Of a stretch of DNA of 12,068 nucleotides, positions 7,496-12,068 are shown piece by piece (the first letter of the stretch is position 1; every line of letters starts with the position of its first letter). The DNA is from Flectobacillus sp. (lineage in GTDB: Bacteria; Bacteroidota; Bacteroidia; Cytophagales; Spirosomataceae), in assembly GCA_029865665.1 (NCBI GenBank), contig JARXAV010000061.1, positions 1 to 12,068 of the forward strand, written 5' to 3'. The notes below the pieces were generated by a model. That model did not search any database. It saw only the letters and a list, made by a program, of their open reading frames with translations, and had not been told where the DNA came from. The position numbers were made by a program, and so were the translations under genes.

Positions 7496-7503
7496 TATCT
7501 TTG
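7496..7503 (+). promoter_or_regulatory. -7 promoter element of the DUF3365-like gene
   Basis: TATCTTTG is a perfect TAnnTTTG match, 35 bp upstream of the ATG at 7539. It follows directly on the terminator of the gene before, so the next gene is an independent unit. This also argues against the in-frame upstream ATG at 7488, which lies inside the terminator's T tract and before the promoter. Confidence 0.7.
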
Positions 7504-7538
7504 TCCACACATTTTGTCACTTTCTTAACACGATTTTT

Positions 7539-8180
7539 ATGACTCGCTATACATTCTTCCAAAAACTTAAAACAGGAGCTACTTTCTTATTTTTAACAGG
7601 AACATCTCTTTTACAAAGCTGTGATTTTAGTCACCGAATAGACACCACCGCTGCTGTAAAAGAAATGAACGAACGTCAAGTAAAACGAATTTTACCGTCA
7701 CAACTTACAGGAGAAGTCGATGAATGGGGAAAAGCAATTGCACAAGAGTTGAATAAAGATTTGGTAAAAAGCTTGTCCGATAAAGCGTTGATTGATACCC
7801 TTGCAAAACGCTACCGAGTGGAAATTACGGCAGGCACACCGCTGAAATTGCAGTCGCCGAGTTTGGATAAAAAGGTGAATGAAATTTTGGATGCCTATCA
7901 GTATAATGCAGAAGCGAAGAATCCGCAAATAGATAACGTTCAAAAGACAGACGATGGCTCGTTCTTCTATTTCACCTCTCCGATTTTGGTTGATAAAAAA
8001 TTAGCTAACTTATCGAAAAAGGTTCAGACAGAAATTGCGACAAAAACTAACCTAGATAGTTTAAACGTTAGAAAACAAGGCGATTTTGTAGGCTTATGGA
8101 TGATTAAATTCTCTAAAAAAGAAGTCATTCGCCTAACCGATGTGAAGAAATTAAAATCTACGAAGATTACGGGGAAGTAG
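7539..8180 (+). CDS. Lipoprotein resembling Tll0287-like/DUF3365 domain but without haem-binding cysteines
   Basis: A 213-residue lipoprotein with signal peptide and lipobox LLQSC (Cys28), so probably anchored to a membrane facing the periplasm. The order of features recalls the DUF3365 (Tll0287-like) family. There is a helical region, EWGKAIAQELNKDLVKSL, then a basic segment RYRVEITAGTPLKLQSPSLD where family members have RxSxKxRNPxN. ILDAYQYNAEAKNPQ follows, then FYFTSPILVDKKLANL where the family has its Pro-Ile plus CxxCH haem site, and finally KQGDFVGLWMIKFSKKEV in place of GDLRGxWSI. No Cys exists after the lipobox, so a covalent haem is not possible. The family call rests on remembered pattern similarity only and is moderate. 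The coding call is strong. It has its own promoter at 7496-7503. Confidence 0.6.
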   Translation: MTRYTFFQKLKTGATFLFLTGTSLLQSCDFSHRIDTTAAVKEMNERQVKRILPSQLTGEVDEWGKAIAQELNKDLVKSLSDKALIDTLAKRYRVEITAGTPLKLQSPSLDKKVNEILDAYQYNAEAKNPQIDNVQKTDDGSFFYFTSPILVDKKLANLSKKVQTEIATKTNLDSLNVRKQGDFVGLWMIKFSKKEVIRLTDVKKLKSTKITGK

Positions 8181-8184
8181 AAGT

Positions 8185-8228
8185 TTTTTGAGCTTTATGG
8201 AATTGGTGAATTTCATAAAGCTCAAAAA
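8185..8228. terminator. Long hairpin between convergent genes, U tract on the wrong side
   Basis: A 20-bp stem (8185-8204 with 8209-8228, one G-T pair) closes on a GGTG tetraloop. It lies between the convergent ends of the DUF3365-like lipoprotein and ptuB and is the only candidate for their terminator. Unlike the other terminators in this window, the T run is on the 5' side and the A run on the 3' side, and this holds on either strand, so the RNA hairpin is followed by A and not U. It might work in a factor-dependent way, stabilise 3' ends, or be something else. Confidence 0.5.
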
Positions 8229-8245
8229 CTAAGTTGTAATTAGTA

Positions 8246-8920
8246 TTATGGAAGAAATTTATCAAATTCCTTCATAAGATAAGGGTTGTCTTTAATTACC
8301 CAAATTTTAAAGGCTGTAAAGGGTGATTTTACACTAAGCATTCGTCTGATTTTATTGAGATAAAAAGATTTTTCTTCTTCTAAAATCGTTGGCTCACTGT
8401 ATTCCATCAGTAACTTGCTAAACTCCAAAATTTCCTTTATTAAACGTTCTCGGATATTGGCTGCTTCCCCCATTTTAAGTTCTGTGTTTTCGCTGTTGTA
8501 GGCAATAGTTAAAAGCTCTACTGTATTTAAGACCAGCGGATTTTCTAAAAGAGGTGTAATTTTTACTTTTTCTTTAGGAAATGCTTTTATCTCAAATTTT
8601 ATCCATTCTAATATGGGATGTTCTACATTGGTGCAATCAAGAATATGATCGAACTTAGCTGATTTTTGATTGTTACAATGTCCGCAAGCTAAAAACAAGT
8701 TTTCCCACGCAAACATCAACTCTCTATCTCCTTTATGGGGCTTAAAATGTTCAACATTTAGCGTTGAAGGGCCATAATCTTCGCAGATATAGCATTTATT
8801 ATGAAAATCTATCTTTAATTGAGGTAGAACTCCTTCACAACGGTAATTTTCACTGGAAGGCTTCGCTTTTTCAATGGAAAGCGAAGGTGGAATTTTATCA
8901 GATTTGACAATATTTATCAC
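8246..8920 (-). CDS. ptuB: Septu defence HNH nuclease PtuB
   Basis: This 224-residue HNH endonuclease is of the type paired with an ATPase in Septu anti-phage systems, where it is the effector that cuts nucleic acid. The HNH/zinc region is intact: Cys43-x2-Cys46, VEHF with His58, KPHKG, then WENL (Asn74), Cys79-x2-Cys82 and NNQKSAKF. This arrangement (CxxC ... EHFxP ... WxNL ... CxxCN..K) is that of the TIGR02646-type family. Residues after about 100 are a helical region without recognised motifs. Translation starts with GTG at 8920. That GTG overlaps the TGA of ptuA (GTGA), and no later in-frame start keeps the zinc site, so translational coupling is likely. Confidence 0.88.
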   Translation of the reverse strand: MINIVKSDKIPPSLSIEKAKPSSENYRCEGVLPQLKIDFHNKCYICEDYGPSTLNVEHFKPHKGDRELMFAWENLFLACGHCNNQKSAKFDHILDCTNVEHPILEWIKFEIKAFPKEKVKITPLLENPLVLNTVELLTIAYNSENTELKMGEAANIRERLIKEILEFSKLLMEYSEPTILEEEKSFYLNKIRRMLSVKSPFTAFKIWVIKDNPYLMKEFDKFLP

Positions 8921-10179
8921 TTTACAGAAAGATTGGCGAGTTGTAACTGGTTAATTTTAAGAGCAAGTTCGGGAGAGAACATTTTAGGTAAATCTTTAAA
9001 GTAGCGTTTTAAATCAAAGAGTGCTTCCTTTTCGTCTTCTGATAATTGTTCTTTCGTTAATAAGCGTTCGTATGCGATTACTTTTTCCTTTACAATCTCC
9101 GAATAATCATCTGAATCAAAATAACTCTCAATGATTGCATTAACCGAATAGCCAGACAGGTCTTCTACAAGTAGCTTTTTCTCTAAATCATAAATTACCG
9201 CATTGTCCACCGAATTCAGCACAAAAGGGGAGTGGGTTGTAACAATAAACTGGATTTTAGGGAAAAAACTCGTCAAAAATGGCAATATTTTTTTCTGTAA
9301 ATCAATATGTAAATGTGTTTCAATTTCGTCAATCAGAACAATGCCTTGAATATCGTAGCTTTTAGAAGCGTTATTTTCCATACGCATAATTAACTCTGAA
9401 ATAATATTCAAAATGGTAGAATAACCATCTGATAAGGTAGTGAAATCAGAAGCCTCTCCATCCTTATTTATCAAGGTGAAATTATAGTTCTTTCTGTCAA
9501 ATTCTAATCGTAATTGCTCGTCTCCGAAGATGTTTCTTAAACTGCTTTCAAAGTTGTGAAACCAGTCATCAATTTGCTTTATCGAAACATCGTCGTTATC
9601 ATCACGGGCAAAAGAACGGTCTGCCTTGAGGTTTACAATGTATTGAACAAAATTTGCCCCCGCATTATCCTCAACGCCATACTTATTTTGTAATGCAACT
9701 TTATTGATTCCTTTGGGTACGTTGATTTGTAGTAAATTTCTCCTTGCTCCGAAATGAGCAAGGATGAAGTTGCCATCATTATAGAATGGAAATATATCAG
9801 CGTTCGAAAAATCTATCGTGATTGCATTAAATGGAAATAATTTTATTTGATTTTGATGACTCGTTATAGTATTTTCAAAGCTTATAATTTGTTGCTTTGC
9901 TTCAAGATTATTTGGATTTATTTCCAACTGGGCTTTCAAATCAATAATTCCGTCACTAAGAAGAGAGATTAATGCTTTTAAAGCTTGATCTTCCGAAAGC
10001 CCTCCATTAGCAACCCCATTAAGCCATTGCTTAATTTCTAGCAAAACACTCGTTTTTCCACTTCCATTTTTTCCCGTAAGAATTAAGTGTTTTCGTTCGG
10101 TTTCGGAGATAGGAATATGAATATTTTTAAGGTGACGAACCTTGTTGATATGAATGTCTTTGATGAATATTTCTTCCAT
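8917..10179 (-). CDS. ptuA: Septu defence ATPase PtuA
   Basis: This 420-residue ABC/SMC-like ATPase is thought to sense infection and control the PtuB nuclease. The Walker A motif GKNGSGKTS is at 36-44. A short helical, probably coiled segment lies at about 76-112. The ABC signature-like LSDGYST is at 249-255. Walker B IVLIDEIE is at 280-287 with Asp284 and Glu285, and the H-loop TTHSP has His316. A C-terminal tail of about 65 mostly charged residues (355-420) follows the ATPase core and may contact PtuB. The N-terminal DIHINKVRHLKNIHIPI is the usual first beta strands of such ATPases. All catalytic residues are present, so the protein is likely functional. There is no reverse transcriptase nearby, so it is not the retron-linked form. 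Other ATPase-HNH defence pairs are the main alternative name. Confidence 0.87.
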   Translation of the reverse strand: MEEIFIKDIHINKVRHLKNIHIPISETERKHLILTGKNGSGKTSVLLEIKQWLNGVANGGLSEDQALKALISLLSDGIIDLKAQLEINPNNLEAKQQIISFENTITSHQNQIKLFPFNAITIDFSNADIFPFYNDGNFILAHFGARRNLLQINVPKGINKVALQNKYGVEDNAGANFVQYIVNLKADRSFARDDNDDVSIKQIDDWFHNFESSLRNIFGDEQLRLEFDRKNYNFTLINKDGEASDFTTLSDGYSTILNIISELIMRMENNASKSYDIQGIVLIDEIETHLHIDLQKKILPFLTSFFPKIQFIVTTHSPFVLNSVDNAVIYDLEKKLLVEDLSGYSVNAIIESYFDSDDYSEIVKEKVIAYERLLTKEQLSEDEKEALFDLKRYFKDLPKMFSPELALKINQLQLANLSVK

Positions 10180-10419
10180 TTGCCTTGCTTAGTTTTGACA
10201 AAAATAAACAAAATTATAGGAACAAGTTTCCCTGTTAGGTGAAATTTACGATTCTCGCTTCGATTGCTACCTTATACCCCACAAACCCTCTCAAATCCTC
10301 CAAATTAGGATTTATCCGTCTTTTAGCCTTATTTTTAATGTGAAATAGCTCTATTGGTGATAGAGCTGGCTTCCCGTCTTTCTAATCCAGCGGGTCATAG
10401 GAATAATTTTACCAATCAA
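10180..10419. promoter_or_regulatory. Divergent region between ptuA and the glycosidase; two ptuA -7 candidates
   Basis: On the minus strand two perfect TAnnTTTG matches lie just upstream of ptuA: TATTTTTG (10206 down to 10199) and TAATTTTG (10216 down to 10209). Either would give ptuA a leader of roughly 15-30 nt. CTTG at 10226-10223 is a possible -33, though its spacing is short. For the glycosidase I see only imperfect candidates, TATTTTTA (10330-10337) and TAATTTTA (10404-10411). A 7-bp hairpin AAATCCT (10293-10299) / AGGATTT (10307-10313) and the structured element at 10346-10400 lie between. No coding sequence is visible in this stretch. Confidence 0.55.
10346..10400 (+). other. tRNA-like/pseudoknot-capable element upstream of the glycosidase
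   Basis: AGCTCTAT (10347-10354) and ATAGAGCT (10360-10367) form a perfect 8-bp hairpin around TGGTG. Read as TAGCTC ... GG ... GAGC this looks like a tRNA D arm. Behind it, CTGG (10366-10369) can pair with CCAG (10387-10390), and CCCG (10373-10376) with CGGG (10391-10394), in interleaved order, which would be an H-type pseudoknot. The stretch also holds TTTCTAA (10379-10385), like a UCU anticodon loop, and GGTCATAGG, like the lead into a T arm. No T loop (TTCGA) and no matching acceptor stem follow, so it is not an intact tRNA gene. It may be a tRNA remnant or a leader RNA structure. Confidence 0.3.
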
Positions 10420-12068
10420 ATGATGAAAAACAGAACTACTTTGTTGCTGATGTTGTGCTTACTGGTGGCAAATTTTAGCTTAAAAGCACAGCAAAATTTA
10501 TTCCCGAATGCCAACATGCGTTGGGTTGATTCGGTATTTAATACTCTTTCGGTAGAGGATAAAATTGGTCAGTTGATGATGCCTAGGGCTAATTTCAATG
10601 CTACTTACGATGAAAATAGAGTGATTCAAATCGTAAAGGATTATCACGTAGGGGGCTTTGTCTTTTTTGCAGGACAACCAACTAAGCAAGCGATTTTAGT
10701 CAATAAATTACAGGCATTGTCTAAAGTGCCCATGTTGATTGGAATGGATTTGGAATGGGGACTTGCTATGCGTCTCGACAGTACGGTTCGTTTTCCGTAT
10801 CAGATGAGTTTGGGAGCAATGAATGGCAAAACAGAACTCATCGAAGAAATGGGCTATGAAATTGCCCAACAATGCAAGCGAATGGGTGTGCAAGTGAGTT
10901 ACGCTCCTGTAGTAGATATTAATAACAACCCGAATAACCCTGTAATTAATTTTCGTTCTTTTGGTGAAAACCGTGAGAAGGTAACCGAAAAAGCCTTGGC
11001 ATATATGAAGGGTTTGCAACGAGGAGGGATAATCACATCGGCAAAGCACTTCCCTGGACATGGCGATACAGGAGCGGATTCGCACTACGATTTACCACTG
11101 ATTGCCCACGACCGTCAACGCCTAGATAGCCTAGAGTTATACCCTTATCGGGAATTAATTAAAAACGGTTTACAAGGGGTAATGGTGGCTCACCTTAGTG
11201 TACCGTCGTTAGATTCTACTAAAAATTTAGCTTCTACCTTATCCAAAAATATTGTTACCGATTTGCTGAGAAAAGAATTGGGCTTTAAAGGCTTAATCTT
11301 TACCGATGCGATGGATATGCAAGGAGCAGTAAAGTTTTTCCCAGAAGGAACGGCCAATGTAAAGGCGATTTTGGCAGGGAATGATATTTTAGAAACTTTT
11401 TTAGATGTGCCAGCCGCTTTTAAGGCAATCAAGAAAGCCTTGGAAACTGGCGAGCTAAAGCAAAGTGATATAGACGAGCGTGTAAAACGTATTTTGACGG
11501 CAAAAGCTTGGGCTGGTTTGGATGTCTATAAACCGATTGAGTTGAAAAACTTAATTCAAGAATTGAACCCTAAAAGTTCAGAAGTCTTAAACCGCAAGTT
11601 GGCGGAGGAGAGTCTTGCCCTTTTGAGTAACTCGGATAATATCCTTCCTTTACAGCGTTTGGATACCTTAAAAATTGCTACCTTGGTTATTGGAACACCT
11701 GCGTTTGGTTCTAAAAAACCAACCGATTTCCAAAAGATGGTGGCTAACTATACTTCAGTTGACCATTTCAATTTAGATGAAAACTCGACCGATTCAACTG
11801 TACAGGCTGTAAGTGATGCGTTGAAAAAATACAACTTGGTCTTGATGGCTGTCAACGGACAAAATATTCGTCCTGCTAAAAATTACAATATTCTACCACG
11901 TATTCAAGAACTGGTAAAACGTTTTGCCAACTCGCCCAAAACCATTGTGAGTTTGTTCTCGAATCCTTATACGCTTAGTAAGTTTCAGAACTTAGACATG
12001 GCAAAGGCATTGATTCAGGCTTTCCAAGAAACGCCATATTCGCAAGAAGCGGCTGCACAAGCTATTTT
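10420..12068 (+). CDS. Exported glycoside hydrolase family 3, NagZ-type beta-N-acetylhexosaminidase (3' end outside window)
   Basis: 549 codons are visible and the frame is open to the window edge. A type I signal peptide (KNRTTLLLMLCLLVANF core, likely cut at LKA-QQN) sends it to the periplasm or outer membrane. The family 3 catalytic domain spans about 33-370. AKHFPGHGDTGADSH is at 208-222 with the NagZ-type general acid/base dyad Asp220/His222, and GLIFTDAMDM at 291-300 carries the nucleophile Asp296. The Asp-Ser-His loop marks the N-acetylglucosaminidase branch rather than beta-glucosidases, so the substrate is probably GlcNAc-anhydroMurNAc or other peptidoglycan or chitin fragments. From about 385 (LAEESLALLSNSDNILPL) a family 3 C-terminal-type alpha/beta domain starts. 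Related Bacteroidota proteins often carry a further serine beta-lactamase-like domain, which would lie beyond the edge. ATG 10423 is an equally possible start. Confidence 0.92.
   Translation, partial: MMKNRTTLLLMLCLLVANFSLKAQQNLFPNANMRWVDSVFNTLSVEDKIGQLMMPRANFNATYDENRVIQIVKDYHVGGFVFFAGQPTKQAILVNKLQALSKVPMLIGMDLEWGLAMRLDSTVRFPYQMSLGAMNGKTELIEEMGYEIAQQCKRMGVQVSYAPVVDINNNPNNPVINFRSFGENREKVTEKALAYMKGLQRGGIITSAKHFPGHGDTGADSHYDLPLIAHDRQRLDSLELYPYRELIKNGLQGVMVAHLSVPSLDSTKNLASTLSKNIVTDLLRKELGFKGLIFTDAMDMQGAVKFFPEGTANVKAILAGNDILETFLDVPAAFKAIKKALETGELKQSDIDERVKRILTAKAWAGLDVYKPIELKNLIQELNPKSSEVLNRKLAEESLALLSNSDNILPLQRLDTLKIATLVIGTPAFGSKKPTDFQKMVANYTSVDHFNLDENSTDSTVQAVSDALKKYNLVLMAVNGQNIRPAKNYNILPRIQELVKRFANSPKTIVSLFSNPYTLSKFQNLDMAKALIQAFQETPYSQEAAAQAI

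Noticed and set aside
7488..7538. Upstream ATG at 7488 for the DUF3365-like lipoprotein.
   Set aside because: It would place 17 residues before the signal peptide, overlap the preceding terminator and lie upstream of the -7 element.
10180..10419. A retron non-coding RNA or reverse transcriptase linked to the ATPase-HNH pair, as in Ec78-type retrons.
   Set aside because: No reverse transcriptase reading frame exists on either side. The next gene is a glycosidase and the lipoprotein lies on the other side.
10339..10419. An intact tRNA gene ending in the ACCA at 10411-10414.
   Set aside because: The putative acceptor strands do not pair, the T arm has no TTCGA-type loop and the anticodon arm cannot form a 5-bp stem with a 7-nt loop. 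At most it is a remnant.
10498..11432. Several antisense open frames inside the family 3 glycosidase.
   Set aside because: The plus-strand frame is continuous and carries all catalytic motifs. The antisense products have no recognisable features.
1..12068. CRISPR arrays, insertion sequences and rRNA genes.
   Set aside because: No regularly spaced direct repeats, no transposase-like proteins and no rRNA-like segments were seen on either strand.

Overview
The window looks like an AT-rich chromosomal segment of a Bacteroidota bacterium, probably of the Cytophagales/Cytophagia kind. Several features point there: the phylum-specific -7 promoter motif TAnnTTTG in front of several genes, a PorE-like OmpA protein built from TPR, PD40, carboxypeptidase-regulatory-like and OmpA domains, signal peptides cleaved before Gln-Gln, lipoproteins with an S-C lipobox, and a release factor 1 with the Bacteroidota-style GGQSVNTTYSA stretch. 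No genus can be assigned from the sequence alone.

Layout, left to right. Positions 1-245 hold only a strong terminator. On the minus strand, 246-2795 encodes a large exported OmpA-family protein of the cell envelope. Divergent from it are rnhB (ribonuclease HII, start revised to 3025) and a GH3-type acyl-adenylating enzyme with its own promoter. A complete higBA toxin-antitoxin operon follows at 5180-5842, preceded by a 17-bp perfect palindrome that is the obvious candidate operator. A bidirectional terminator separates higA from the convergent prfA gene (release factor 1). Next, on the plus strand, come a tiny His/Arg/Tyr-rich lipoprotein with its own terminator and a second lipoprotein that resembles the Tll0287-like/DUF3365 family but has lost the haem-binding cysteines.

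Positions 8246-10179 (minus strand) carry a two-gene anti-phage defence operon. It encodes an ABC/SMC-type ATPase and an HNH nuclease whose reading frames overlap by GTGA, the pattern of a Septu (PtuA-PtuB) system. No reverse transcriptase lies nearby, so it is not the Ec78-like retron version. The operon is bordered on both sides by hairpins that carry the same octamer, ATTGGTGA, at their tips. The hairpin between ptuA and the next gene belongs to a tRNA-like or pseudoknot-capable stretch (10346-10400). The window ends inside a large exported family 3 glycosidase of the NagZ type (10420 onward), reading in the direction opposite to ptuA.

The functional picture is a housekeeping and cell-envelope neighbourhood (translation termination, RNA/DNA hybrid repair, outer membrane, peptidoglycan recycling) into which two accessory modules, higBA and Septu, have been placed about 2.4 kb apart. 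Septu is a known type of system. I did not find convincing evidence for an entirely new one. The least explained items are the paired hairpins flanking Septu, the tRNA-like stretch and the haem-less DUF3365-like lipoprotein.
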